Shown: positions 1 through 11,943 of the stretch, one piece after another
Layout: every line of letters starts with the position of its first letter
Position numbering within the stretch: position 1 is the first letter of the stretch
NCBI GenBank assembly: GCA_030549775.1
Contig: CM060174.1
Coordinates: 97,852,132 to 97,916,131, forward strand
Direction of reading: 5' to 3'
DNA: 64,000 bases
Source of the DNA: Tamarix chinensis
Lineage: Eukaryota; Streptophyta; Magnoliopsida; Caryophyllales; Tamaricaceae
Position numbers and translations under genes: made by a program
Notes under the pieces: generated by a model
What the model was told of the DNA's origin: nothing
What the model saw: only the letters and a program-made list of their open reading frames with translations
Database searches by the model: none

Positions 1-2336
1 TGCTAAGGTTAAAAGAGTAAAATACAATTTATAAGAAACATAAGCCATATTTAAATTAGAGTAGCGTAAATAACAGTTTACAAGTATAGAACCCACCAAT
101 GGTGGTTACAAAAACATTGATTATATTAAAACTAGGAATTTAAAAAGGAAAGAGTGAAACCTTAACAGTTTTGGATAATTCCTTACGCTATTTTCCATTG
201 CCCCCTAGAATAGCACCTGAAAAGGATATGCAATAGACACCGCCCATTGAATAGGCAGGGGCCCCACAAATGGGATCCTTAAGTACTATAGTATCGAGTA
301 ACCCTTTAAAACGCACTTAAAAGTAGGCCCGCAATGTAACACATGATACAACACTATATACATACATAATGATAGGTGCATACATAATGTTCACATCCAT
401 ACATTTACATACTTAACAAGTCAATCAGATATTAATAGGTCATAATATGTAATCAATACTTCTAGGCCTTAAGCCATTATTCCATTATTAGTCAACCATC
501 TTGGATTCTAAATATCCATGTGAGTGTGGGAACCCCACTATTATAGCTAGTGGACCGGAATACATACAAGGCAGAACGCTCCTGACCACTATTATTCGTC
601 GGTGGACTGGTCTCCAGGGTAGAACTCTCCTGACCACTATTATTCGTCGGTGGACTGGTCTGGCCCTAACTCACATGTTGTTTCACTATAATTACTTAGT
701 GTTTTTCCCATATCTTATCATCATTTAGTTTGGTTTGTTAAGCCCAGAATCCCCTACTAGTATAGTCGATGGACCAAAAATCATGCAGGGCAAAATGCTC
801 CTGGCCACTATTATTCGTCGGTGGATCGGTCTTCAGGGCACCCCGACTCCTAACCACTATTATTCGCCGGTGGACCGGTCTAGGTCCAACTCAACAATCT
901 TCATCTTTAAATGATTAGTGTCTTATTCGTATCTTAATCGAAAGTGTTTCACCCTTGACATGGATGTCTACTTCTATCCTTCCGAGAGGGTCCGTCCCAT
1001 ATCTTGATACTTCTGCATCTCTTATCACACCCTGATATCCATTCCACATTACCTTTACTTATAACGAAAACCCAACTCCTAAGGGTGTGGGTTAAGGTTC
1101 ATCACCTTATGATATTCAAATTCTCTCACTACCACTCTCTAGGGTTTTCCCTTGAAAACCTAATTGGACCTATGTGGCTTAACCTTTATTTTATCGTCCA
1201 GCACTTCATCTCATTTAGATTCAACCCAAATCTTCTCACTCTACTCACCAATTATACATGTGACCGTGAAACCCTAGTTGGCCACTCAAAACCCTAGCAC
1301 CTTTCTTACGTAAGGATCATCCCTATGCAAACTCCATCCACCCCATGCAAACCCTAGAAATTTCCTATGTAAAAGTTACATCACTCGTTCATGTTGATAT
1401 AACCTCCTTTTATTTCCCCATTCATGGATCATGAGATAATAAGGTCAATCTCATGTCCCCTTAGTCAACTCACTTCCCATTTGTTCCTTTTTATCCTTTT
1501 ACCCCATATTATATTATTAAACATCATAGCATGCATGTCCTAGAGGGTCACATCATATAACATCGTACGCACAACATATATAATCATCATCCACATGCCA
1601 TAAGGAATTCACATAAGTATACCTCAACTCAAGTTACGCTACAAGTGTCACATCCTTACCCAAGTTATCTCCCACACTTATTAGGTCACGTTACACTTAT
1701 CATAATTAGTGCCATATTTGATTTTAATTTGATCTAAAATTATTTCCTTAATATATATAAAATAGAGTTGCCCTTAGTTGAGATTCCCAAATTGCCATAA
1801 TTACCAAATTGCCCTTTTAGTTAGTTAAATTACCAAATTTCCCTTCTTCATTATCATAATTACCAATTTGCCCTTTAGTTGGTTGAATTACCAAACTGCC
1901 CTTCTTCATTATCATAATTACTAATTTACCCTTTTATTTATAAAATTATCATTTTGCCCCTTACTTTTAAAATTACCATGATACCCTTAACTTCTGAAAT
2001 TACCATAATACCCTTTTACTTCCAAAATTACCATAATACCCTTAACTTTCAAAATTACCATAATACCCTTTTACTTACAAAATTAGCATCATTTTACCCT
2101 TTACCTCCAAAATTACAATAATACCATTTTACTTACAATTTACCATTTTTCCCTTCTCCTCCAAAATTATCATAATATCCTTTTACTTACAAAATTACCA
2201 TTTTACCCTTTATTACACCACCTTTATCAAATTATCACTACTACATAAAATATTAATATTTATACTCTATTCTCATCATCTGATTCCACCAACTATTATA
2301 TTTCAACATAATATTCACTAACAACTACACATATTA
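1..2336. mobile_element. Long LTR, copy A, left part (start lies outside window)
   Basis: The first bases, TGCTAAGG, match the sequence about 143 bp inside the other copies of this family (for example 2480 in copy B), so the copy begins roughly 143 bp before the window. It carries the family landmarks in order: the 54-55 bp hairpin repeats (about 532-890), telomere-like AAACCCTA motifs and CCATGCAAACCCT words (1270-1360), then an AT-rich tandem array. It is interrupted at 2336 by copy B and resumes at 5982. No coding capacity is seen; short frames here lack any recognisable domain. Confidence 0.7.
1740..2230. repeat. AT-rich tandem array, unit about 27-28 bp
   Basis: Repeats of the theme AAATTACCATAATACCCTT separated by short variable links. 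Measured starts near 2001, 2029 and 2056 give a period of 27-28 bp. The array lies inside long LTR copy A and is not expanded like this in copies B, C or E. Confidence 0.75.
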
Positions 2337-2338
2337 TG

Positions 2339-2481
2339 TAACACCCCCAAATTTACGACTAAAATTTTTCGTTTAATTAAAAGGTTTTAGTGGAAGCAAA
2401 AAGATAAAACCGTAAAATCGGGGGCATTACCGCCACACTTAGTACCAAATCGGTTTACTCCTATCGTCCCGGTACTAAGTG
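2339..2481 (-). other. Foldable LTR terminus (two to three stems), copy B
   Basis: Stem P1 pairs 2339-2357 (TAACACCCCCAAATTTACG) with 2411-2429 (CGTAAAATCGGGGGCATTA). Stem P2 pairs GGTTTTA with TAAAACC inside P1, with a loop holding GTGGAAGC. Stem P3 pairs 2436-2446 (CACTTAGTACC) with 2471-2481 (GGTACTAAGTG), 11 of 11. The - strand is given because mismatches in all copies favour pairing in that strand's RNA. Equivalent structures begin at 39241, 46211 and 59889. Confidence 0.55.
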
Positions 2482-3037
2482 CTAAGGCTAAACAAGAATA
2501 ACATCAAATACGAGTCACTAATAAAACACAAGTTATATGGAATCAGAGTGTGGAAATCAAAAGGTACATCCCAAAAGTATAGTTTTAAAGTACCAAATGT
2601 CAGAGGACATCATACAACGGGATAAAAAATATATATAATAATACAGGGAAACAAAACGGAAGATGGACTTCGGCCACGTCACTCTCGACCCCCAAGCTAG
2701 GTCTAGGCTCAACTCTCAGCCCCACCCGATGCCTTGTAAGCATCGTAGGCATCGAAGACATCGTCCCCTACTTGCACAAACTCAGAAAGGTCTTCTGCTC
2801 GTGGGAATGAGCAGCACCCATTAAATGGGTGATCAGTCCGCTACGTACTGAGTAAGGTAACGGTATAACTAAGGCTAAACATATAAGGTACACAACACAT
2901 GCATGATCATATAAGCAACATATAATAATACAAATAGTGAGGCCGGTTACGATCTAGTTAGACTTGTTCTTTGAATGTCTTAATGACATACTCATTTTCA
3001 CACATACTCTTTATTAATCCATATGAGTGTGAGAACC

Positions 3038-3390
3038 CCACTATTATAGCCAGTGAATCGGAGATACATACAGGGCAGAACGCTCCTGACCACTATTATT
3101 CGCCGGTAGACCGGTCTCCAGGGTAAAACGCTCCTGGCCACTATTATTTGCTGGTGGACCGGTCTAGCCCCGACTCACATGGTGTTCCACTATAAGTACT
3201 TAGTGTATTTTCCATGTCTTAGCTTTATTACGTTTGGTTTATTGAGCATGGAATCCCCCACTATTATAGTCGGTGGACCGAAAATCATGTAGGGCAACAC
3301 GCTCCTGACCACTGTTATTTACCGGTGGATTGGTCTCCAAGGCACTCCGGCTCCTGGTCACTATTATTCGCCGGTGGACCAGTATGGGCC
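3038..3390. repeat. 54-55 bp hairpin minisatellite, copy B
   Basis: Two short runs (about 3038-3170 and 3256-3390) of a unit containing CCACTATTATTCGCCGGTGG followed by a CAGGGCAGAACGC-type spacer. CCAC and GTGG can pair around an 11-12 nt loop in most units. The same paired-run layout occurs in copies A, C and E. Confidence 0.8.
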
Positions 3391-5981
3391 CGGCTCAACA
3401 ATCTTTCTCTTTAAGTGATTAATGTCTTATTCATGTCTTATTCGATGATTTTATTTACCTCTTGACATGCATGCCGCCCATCTTCTACTTTTATCCTCCC
3501 AAGAGGGACCTGTCCCATATCTTGAGACTCCGGCACCTCCTACCTACCCCGATGTTCCTTCCTTATCCCATCACACACACTAGAAGCCCAAATTTGTTTC
3601 AAATGGATCAAGGCCCACCACCTTATACCATTAAGCCCATTCATAGGGTTTTCTCCAGAAAAACCTTGATTTGGGCCTATGTGGCCCATCCTCCTCTACC
3701 CCACACGACCCAAACTATTCTAGCACCCCACATGTCACGATTCTTAGATTTAACTCTCCCCTCATACCTCACTTACCCACATTTATTATTTCATCATTTT
3801 CACTTTCTTTTTCCACCTTCTCAAATTAGGGTTTCCTCCCAGACCCTAGTCGGTCCCTATGTACCCTTATTTTATCCTACATACTATTTTTCACCTTGAG
3901 CCTCCAATCACCCAAACAAACATTCAAGTGCCTTCCCCACGTCCCAAAATAACTTTCCATACACAAAGTTCGCCCCCATGCAGACTTTAACCACCCCATG
4001 CAAATCCCTCGATCTCTACCATGCCAAACCCTAGGATTTCCATGCAAACCCGAGTTCCTCCCATGTATACCTTAGTTTCTACCACTCTTTCATTTTATTT
4101 AATTCCCCTTTCACTCATCCACTCATGGATCATAGATTACTTAGGTCATCCTTACCTACGTTAGCCAACTTACTTCCCCTTGGTTATCTTACTTTCTCAT
4201 TTTTCTCTTTCATGCCCCCATCCCACTACCTCAAATACTCTAGCATGCATGTCCTATGGCCACATCATATCAAATCACAACTTGCAGCATATCCATATTA
4301 ATACATAACAGAAGAGATCACATGGATGTACCTCAGTTCCAAGCCGCGCTACATATAAAATAGGAAAGATAATAACATGTAAAACACAACATATAATCAT
4401 ATAGGACATCCAAGGCAAGTAAGACACGTAACACACAAGCGGCCTTAGCTACACCCTTACCCAAAACGTCACCGGGCTTAGAGCACGCTCCTACGCCTCC
4501 TGAGGGTTTTGACTCGATTCACCTAAAATGTCGTCGAGCTTGGAGCACACTCCTATGCCTCCTGGGGATTTTAACTCGATTCACTTAGGTTGGGTGGTGG
4601 AGCCGGCGGCGGCGGTGGAGGAAGGAGGGAGAGATGGATGTGGAGGCTAGGGGAGAGGGAAGTAGGGGGAAATGGAGGAGTGGGGAGGTAGGGCAAGGTC
4701 TCTTGGTTGTTTTAGGGGGTAGAGGTGGCGCTACAGGTGGCAGAACCAGCGGCAACTGATGGCACGAAGGGCGGCACAGGGTCAAATGGGGTTGTTTGGG
4801 AAGGTAATTTTACACGGCCGGGGTGGCTCGTGCAGGGTAAGGCAAGGAAGGGTGGTTGCTCAGTTGTGTAGAGGGTGGTGCAGGGAGTGTTTTGGTGGCT
4901 GGAGTGGGCGGCAAAGACGACCGATGGTGGAGGAATAATGGGCTGATCAAGCGGTGGTCGTTGGGTCTGTTTTCTAGGCTGCCAAAATCCAAACTCGATT
5001 ATGGCAGCCTTCGGGGCTATTTATATACCGATCAGAAGGGAAAAATGACAAAGAGGAGTGGGAGAGTCGAGGGGCAAGAGTTATAGGTCACCGAGCGGGA
5101 GAGAATGGGCCGGTGCAGGTCTACGTGTGTAGGCCATACTTATCGGGGTAGGAGGAATAGCGTGCGGAGAGGGGAGGAATGGACCTGTCGAAATGGCAGG
5201 TTAGTCATCAGGGAAGAGAGGGGAGGAATGGCCGGAGTGGGCATGTGGTTGGTGCGAGATTTCCGGCGTTGAATCGGGATTTGCAGGTATCCGGAGGTTG
5301 AAGACGAAGTGGGAGAGGGTTGGATCGGCGGTCTAGGGGAAAAGAAGAAAGAAAGAAAAAAAAAGGAAGGGTCAAACCGCCCGGGAGAGGGAAGGAGTAA
5401 TGCGGGGAGGCTGGGCTGCGCAGGGGGACTGGGGAGGGAGAAGTTGGGCCAGCGGGTCGGCCTAGGTCGGGGGAGAAGGAGAAAAAGGAAGAGAAGGAAA
5501 GGAAAGAAAAGGAAAAAGAGGGGAAAAAAAGGAAAAAAGGAAAGAAAAAAGGTGGTTGGCCTAATTGATATAATTTGGGTAATTTGGGATGTTTAATAAA
5601 ATATAAATATTAAAATAATAATTAAATTCTCTTTTTAGGTTAATTTAGTAATTTTTGAAATTTTTTTCTTAAATTCTATTTTAATTAGCAAAACACTCTA
5701 ATTTTCTCCAATTAAATTATTTATAAAGTTTATATTAATTAGAAACTATTTTATCCTTCTTACTTTAATAAAATAATTTATTTAATTAATTTCCAAAATA
5801 AAATCCTTAATTAGCTTAAAATACTAAAATTCCTCCTATTTAAAATGCTTATAAATTTCTTCTTGATTTGCCCTAATTAATTTTTTTTATTTTAATAAAA
5901 GTAAATTATTTAATTAATTTTTAAAATAAAATCTTATTAATAATAAATAATAAAATTAGAATTTTGGGGCATTTCATATTA

Positions 5982-8083
5982 GGCCACACTCTTGCACAAG
6001 ACAGAACACTAAAATGCCCCTAGGGCTCACAATAATATTATTCATGCATTAATGGTCAGAATAACATAATATAGCATGGATAAGCACTTAACATATTCTT
6101 GAATAACAAATCTCCTTCCTTAAGCATTTCTTCCATACATGGCATATAAACTAGCATGCTTTACTTTTTAGCAATCGATATAAAAAAAACTACATATATC
6201 ATATTAAACAACATATATCAAACATAATAACACATTAAAAACCCTAATATGCTAACATACGTTTATCCATACGTTTAAGTGGGGTTTAACGATTACCTTA
6301 TTTTCCACAAATATCAAATCTTACCGATATCCCGGTTAAAGATTCAAGCTTTAATTAGCAAAATCAACACCTAAAAATAATATCAATAATTATCACATTA
6401 GAAATAGGAAAGACCAAAAACATAAAACTTTATCAAAACTTAATTAATGATATACTTTATTTAACCCTTAACATACCTTGAGATTTAATAAAGATTAGGG
6501 TACAATGTTAGGCAGGACTTATGCTGCTCATACAGCGTGAGTTGCATGCAGAATAAGGGAGGAAGGTGTCGAAGGAGGGTGGAGGAGAAGGAGGAATGGT
6601 CATTTTTAGGTTGGGGATTTGGGGCTAGGACAGAGGGCAGGTGGGGGAGGATTTGAGGCAAGGGAAGGGTGCAGGGGTGAAGGGGTGTAGGTGGTGTTCG
6701 GGGATAGGTTGTTGGTGGCCAAGGGCGGCGGAGGCGACAACGCCGAGGCTGCAAAGGGGGCTATCGAGGTGGGGGTGGCTAAGATGGACGGAAAAGGGAG
6801 GGAAAAATGAGGGGGTGAGGGTGTCAGTTTTGGCCAAAAGAGGTGTGGGTGTGGTAGAGGAGGTTGGAGGGAGTTGATTGATGGCTTGGGAGGCGACAGA
6901 GGTGGCGGGACAGCGGTGGATGGAGGAGGTGCAGGGTGATTGCCGAGAAGGGAGGAAAAAGAAGAGAAAAAGAAGAGGGGAGGAAGAAGGGCTACAAGGT
7001 GGCTCAAGGTGGGCGCCCTAGTGGTGTAGGGTGGTAGCAGGGGGTGCAAAAGGTGGTGCAGGTGGTTGGTGAGGTGGAGGAAGCGGTAGAGGGAGCCAGT
7101 GGTGCAAAATAGGGATGGAAATGGAAGGAGAATAAAAGGAGAGAAAGAAGTCGGGGGAGGGAGAATGGCTCGAAGAAAAATGGGGGCAGGAAGGGTTGGT
7201 GAGGATAAGAAAAAGGAGGAGAGATAAGGGGAGTAAGTGGCCGATCGGGCGACAGTAGGGTGGTAGGGGTGGTCTGGTGGCAGGAAGAGGGAAGGGAAGA
7301 AGAGGAAGGAAAAGGGCATGTGGGTTGGGTTTGCAGGGGCTGATTTGGTCCGAAAATGGGAAGGAAAGGACGAGGGAGAGAGAGGGAGAGTTGTAGGTAG
7401 TGGTAGACGGTGGTTAGGCATGATAGTTGCAGGGCGTCGAGGGGCAGGTCGGGCATGGACGACGAAGACAGGAAGAAGAAGAAGAGGGAAAGGGAAGGGG
7501 CAAACCAAGCGTGGGAAAGAAAAGGAGGTTGGACCGGCCTGGTCGAGGGAGAGGGAGAAAAGAAAAGAATGAGGACGGGGTAGCATTGCTACGCGGGAGA
7601 AGGAGAGGAGGGAAGAATGGGATGCGACCCAGGTGTGAGGAGGGAGGTAGGTTGGTTGCTGGCGGCCCGAGGAGAGAAAAAGGAAAAAACAAAAGAAAGG
7701 AGGAAAAAGGAGGAAAAGGAGAAAGAAAAGAAAAAGGGAAATAAGAAAAGGAACAATAGGTGAAATTATAATAATTTAATTTATAAAATAATAGATTGTA
7801 ATATTTTTGGGTAATAAATTTATTTAATAATTTAGTTTAATATAGTTAAATATATGGGTTTGAGAAGGTTAATTTTGAAAAAATATTGGTTTGAAAATTT
7901 ATTTAAATAAAATGAGTATGATAAAATAATAAAATATTTATTTTAATTCATTAAATATTCCTATCTGATTTTATATACTCAAAAATCCATAAAATAATTA
8001 AATTAAATAATTTTAAAAGCTAATATATCCCAAATAAAAGCTATTTATTATATTATAGGTTTTTAAAATTTCGGAAGATTACA
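5982..8083. mobile_element. Long LTR, copy A, right part
   Basis: This continues copy A after the copy B insertion. A G/A-rich + strand block fills about 6530-7745, followed by an AT-rich tail. The end reads CGAAATTTTAAA-type sequence in reverse: AAATTTCGGAAGATTACA at about 8066-8083 is the inverted counterpart of the TGTAAC...CCCAAATTT start, with changes. Long Pro/Ser-rich frames on the - strand (6606-7586 and others) result from the lack of stop codons in a purine-rich strand and are not genes. Confidence 0.6.
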
Positions 8084-9566
8084 CAACCTACCAATACACT
8101 AAGGTCTTCCTATGTTCGGTTATTCATATTAGGTGCATTACGCCAAAAGTGACCAAGATGCCCCTCAAGCCATAATTACCATATTATCATCCATTTTAAA
8201 TACTAATTTTATTTTATTTATTAATTTATCATAAAAAGGCTAAAACATAATAAATACATTACATAACATGGAAACAAATTGCTTAACATGCCAAATGACT
8301 ATTTTCCCCTTATATATGATTTTACATGTAAAACCCTAACACGTGTTTCTAGAACATCAAAACATATATTTTGATGCTCAACAATAAATAAAACATATTA
8401 TGCGCACTTATCAAAATAAATATCATAATACGCTTAAAATGACCAAATAACCCTAGAGCATATAATAATAATAATGATAAAGCGTGTATTTCTAAAACAT
8501 TAAATCACATACCTCCATATTTAATAATGATTAAGAGAGATTAGGCATGCTTACCGAAAAAAAATATTATGATACACTTAAATGACCGAATTGCCACTAG
8601 GGCACATAATAGTAATAATTATGTTAAAAATATGCCTAAACATGATTAACCTATCATATTAGACATACATGTCATATATAAATTATTTTTGGTATAAAAT
8701 CCATTTTAAAATTTTAATATACTTTCGTACACAAAGAAATTTACACAAGTTAACATGCATCATTTTACCAAATTCTATACTCTCATTATTAGGCAATTAA
8801 TATCAACATGACGCAAGTGCTTAATACAATTTATACATCAAAAATTCTAATGTTCTATCACACAATACCTAACATTTTAGTAGAGTATAGGCATTGCCTG
8901 ATTTCCACCAAAGACACAAAATTTACTAGGCTCTACTAGTTAAATGTTTGTACCTAAAACAATATCACAATAACCATAATAATATTTAACCAATAAAATA
9001 ATAAGTTTTATTAAAATATTTATCAAATAAAAATTTACCAAAATGCCCCTAATGTTGAAAATGGGTAGAAAATACCAAAATGCCCAAAGGGGGAAAGGAA
9101 AGGAAGAAGGAAATCAACTGAGGGGATGAAGAAGAAGTGAGTTAGTTTAGGGTGGTAAGTCAAGTAAGAGAGAAAAAAGAAGAAGGTGTGGGATAGGGCA
9201 CATGACAATGAGGAGAAAAGAAAAAAAAGAGGGGAAAAATGGATAGAGAAAAAAAAGAAAAAGGGAAAATAAAATAAAACTTAGGGTAAGAAATATAATT
9301 AGGTTTGGATTTAGGATTATAATAAAATTAATTTATTGGGTTTTATGGTACCCAATTAGGAAAAATAAACTAGGGTAAAATTTATCCGTTTAGATTGGAT
9401 TTAATTGAAAAAAAAAAGATAAAATAAATAGAAAAAAATTTATTTATGAATTTATTTGGGTTTGAGGGTTAATTGTTAAAAAAAATAATTAAGCTAATGT
9501 TTAAGGGCTAAGTTAAAATATAAATTAATTAGGATTAATATTAGATAATATTTTGGAGTATTACTA
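8084..9566. mobile_element. Probable older long-LTR remnant (copy A0, right part)
   Basis: The order of landmarks repeats once more: CCAAGATGCCCC-type sequence, AT-rich DNA, a purine-rich block (about 9075-9290) and an end TTTTGGAGTATTAC at 9551-9564 that resembles the family end TTTTGGGGTATYACA. This suggests copy A itself inserted in an older copy whose left half is outside the window. The terminal CA is not intact, so the boundary is approximate. Confidence 0.4.
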
Positions 9567-11230
9567 TTTTATATTTACTTCACCGTACAAACATTATATT
9601 TGTGTGGTTACTGTAATAATCATGCTTCTATTCTAGTAAGTAAATGACGATTTTTAAGGTTATGATTTTTAGTTTGAATATGTTAAAGATGATGATGTGG
9701 GACAATAGGTAGTCATTGCTTTAAGATTCGAGAATTATGTTTTACTTTAGTTAAGAGTTAAGTTAACTAGCTTAGATTATTTTGCCTACTATGTTGGGTA
9801 ATTATTGTTTCTTTTCAGATACTTAAACTCTTTGCTTTGATTCATGTATTTAGATTTTATAAATTTCTCTCCCCCTTCTATATCATTCTCATACTTGTTT
9901 CATTTGTATTCTATCAAACATATATTAGGTGATGATTACAGCTCTTCCATAGTTAGTGTGACAGTAACATTCATTGGTTTTATTTTATTAAGCTCTCGCA
10001 TTGTCTTCAAGAACATTTTTTTTTGTTCAAAATTTGGAAGTCTTACAATATCCATATACCCTCCACCACAATTGCTTTCCAAAGAAGCGCTTTCAACATT
10101 TGATCACTCGCATCAACACTCCCAAACTCTAAGTGACACATAACAACCATCACAACTAACATGTTATGGGTGCCAAACCACCACTGGACTGCCATAAAAT
10201 CGTAGCTATTTTCGATCATTACCAACATCTTACTAGGTACGGTACTTAGTTGTCCATGGCTAGAACAAAAAATAAATTTTTAACATGATAAATCAAGGAA
10301 AACAAAAATAATTTGTCTTATAGTTGATAACAATTGAAATTTAATGAAAGAATGATATCCAATCAACTCATCTCAACAATTTATTTGAAAATTTTAATAT
10401 CATGTCATTATATCTAAACTACATTTAAAATCTTAAATGCTAAGTTATTAAATTTGGTTATACTTTTTTTTAATGAAAAAACAATTGTACTTAATACTTG
10501 AAATATATTGACACGTGGGAAAACATAAAGTAAACAAGATACGTATGACACTTTTTTACTCTAAAACAAATGACTATCTAAGGCATCTCCTCAAAAAAAA
10601 AAAAAGCTTATATTTGATCTTAAGATCATAAGGTAATTTTGGATGTGGTGGTTGTAGTCGTAGATATTGAAAATTTATCTAATCTATAAAACTTTTGTTT
10701 TAATTTTTAAAAAGAAATCTAACATATTATAGGAACTTTTCAATTCCACCGAAAGAAGTGTTTTCAAATTGCATCTCTTAGATGTAATTCTCAAATTTCT
10801 TTAGAGCATAAATTTACAAATCATTACAGTTACATTTATTATGTAATTTTATATATTTATAGTCATCTCAATAAAAAAAAAAAGTAAGGTATAAATAATG
10901 CGTGATCATTTTTAAAATTCTTCATCTCTCAAGTTTTCATAAATAAGCACTTGTTAAGAATAATTTGTTTTTCTATTTTTCTTAGGAAAAATTTATTTAC
11001 AGGCCATTTAAGTGAAATTAGTAAGATGAAAATCAAAATAGTATTAAAGTATTTAGTTCAAGTATAAAATATTATATACATATAATTATACTAATATATA
11101 TATCTAATTATAAATAAATGTATACATAATCTTCTATATATACATGTATATTAGAATACTAAAAAAATAGACTAAATATCAAATAAATTATCTAACTTTT
11201 AACTACTTTAATTTAAATAGACTACGGGCT
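9567..11230. other. AT-rich intergenic DNA, no gene seen
   Basis: Short frames at 9844-10143 (+) and 10043-10228 (-) have no recognisable domain and no splice partners. The block 10250-11230 is very AT-rich. It should hold the upstream part of the ARID gene promoter, but I could not place a convincing TATA box or start site. Confidence 0.5.
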
Positions 11231-11411
11231 ATTTTTTTTTCTTTTTCTTAATCCTGGTGTGTTTAGCGTTCAGTCATCCCTCGACCGAGGCGGAGGAAAC
11301 TGAGACCTGAGACGGGGGAAGAGCAAATTCGAGCAATAGAGCAGGTGATGTAGGTTCGCTCTGCGCCTCTGCCTCAGTGCACCAGCGAGCTATTAGAGTT
11401 AATAAGTTTAA

Positions 11412-11749
11412 TTAGGTGTCTAATTCCTTAAGCCAATTGGCACAGATTTTTGTCTTACGTATCTCCGCTCTCCTCCTGACAATTTCTGCGTACCTTTCGC
11501 GCTCCGTACTTGCATCAGAAAATCGCACAAAATAATAACAGAGTGTTGCTTCTACTCTTTTTTGATAATCATTTTCCCTATCTTCTTCCTCCCGCTGCCG
11601 CAAATAGGTTTCTGCTGCAAATTGTTCTACGGTACGCCCAACTCAGCCCAGTCCCCCTTTATATTGTCGAAAATTGATTTCGTCTTGATCCAGTTTCTTC
11701 CCCAATATTAGGATCCGCTGCGTCTTATCGTCGTTTTCACTTTTGTAGG
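11412..11749 (-). pseudogene. Antisense coding relic with one in-frame stop, overlapping the ARID 5' region
   Basis: On the - strand one frame stays open from a possible splice acceptor (AAATCAG at 11750-11756) to a TAA at 11412-11414, except for a single TGA (about 11643-11645). The peptide is about 112 codons, strongly helical and charged: RILILGKKLDQDEINF early, then AAETYLRQREEEDREND, and a C-terminal RKTKICANWLKELDT. It has the amino-acid balance of a real protein rather than of random AT-rich DNA. There is no ATG, so it would be a last exon or a truncated copy. I do not recognise the family. The TGA could be a mutated TGG. Its position just upstream of and opposite to the ARID gene suggests an inserted gene fragment or a decayed divergent neighbour. 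Confidence 0.4.
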
Positions 11750-11943
11750 CTGATTTAGATAAGCAGGTTTTTTAATTTTTATTTTTTTATTCGGTGAGTT
11801 TCTTAAGGGGATGAATATTGAAAGTCACAGAATACCGCATTCCAATTTCATTATTTATTGTTAGTTTATTTTTACTGACAGGTACGTGTTAATGATTCTG
11901 ATTTGATTTTTTTTTATGGGGTCATCTCTTTCCTGTTTCATTC

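Larger units (their letters stand above)
2337..5976. mobile_element. Solo LTR, copy B (3640 bp) with perfect 5-bp target duplication
   Basis: The unit starts TGTAACACCCCC and ends GGGGCATTTCA (TG...CA) and is flanked by TATTA at 2332-2336 and 5977-5981, the signature of LTR-retrotransposon integrase. The start motif does not recur inside, so this is one LTR without internal region: a solo LTR left by LTR-LTR recombination. It contains a foldable terminus (2339-2481), hairpin repeats (3038-3390), an AAACCCTA-rich part, a G- and A-rich + strand segment (about 4585-5560) and an AT-rich tail. Copy B sits inside copy A and has the cleanest duplication in the nest, so it is the youngest insertion. 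Lineage is not known; Tekay/Del-like Ty3/gypsy elements are a guess based on LTR length and terminal sequence. Confidence 0.85.

Noticed and set aside
5309..5596. Lys/Arg-rich frame on the + strand
   Set aside because: Product of a GGAAAAAG-type low-complexity run in LTR copy B.
6606..7586. 326-codon open frame on the - strand, Pro/Ser-rich
   Set aside because: It lies in the purine-rich block of long LTR copy A. Several frames are open at once, composition is low-complexity, and no domain or ATG context supports a gene.
10043..10228. 61-codon - strand frame with ATG
   Set aside because: No domain, no splice partners, AT-rich surroundings.
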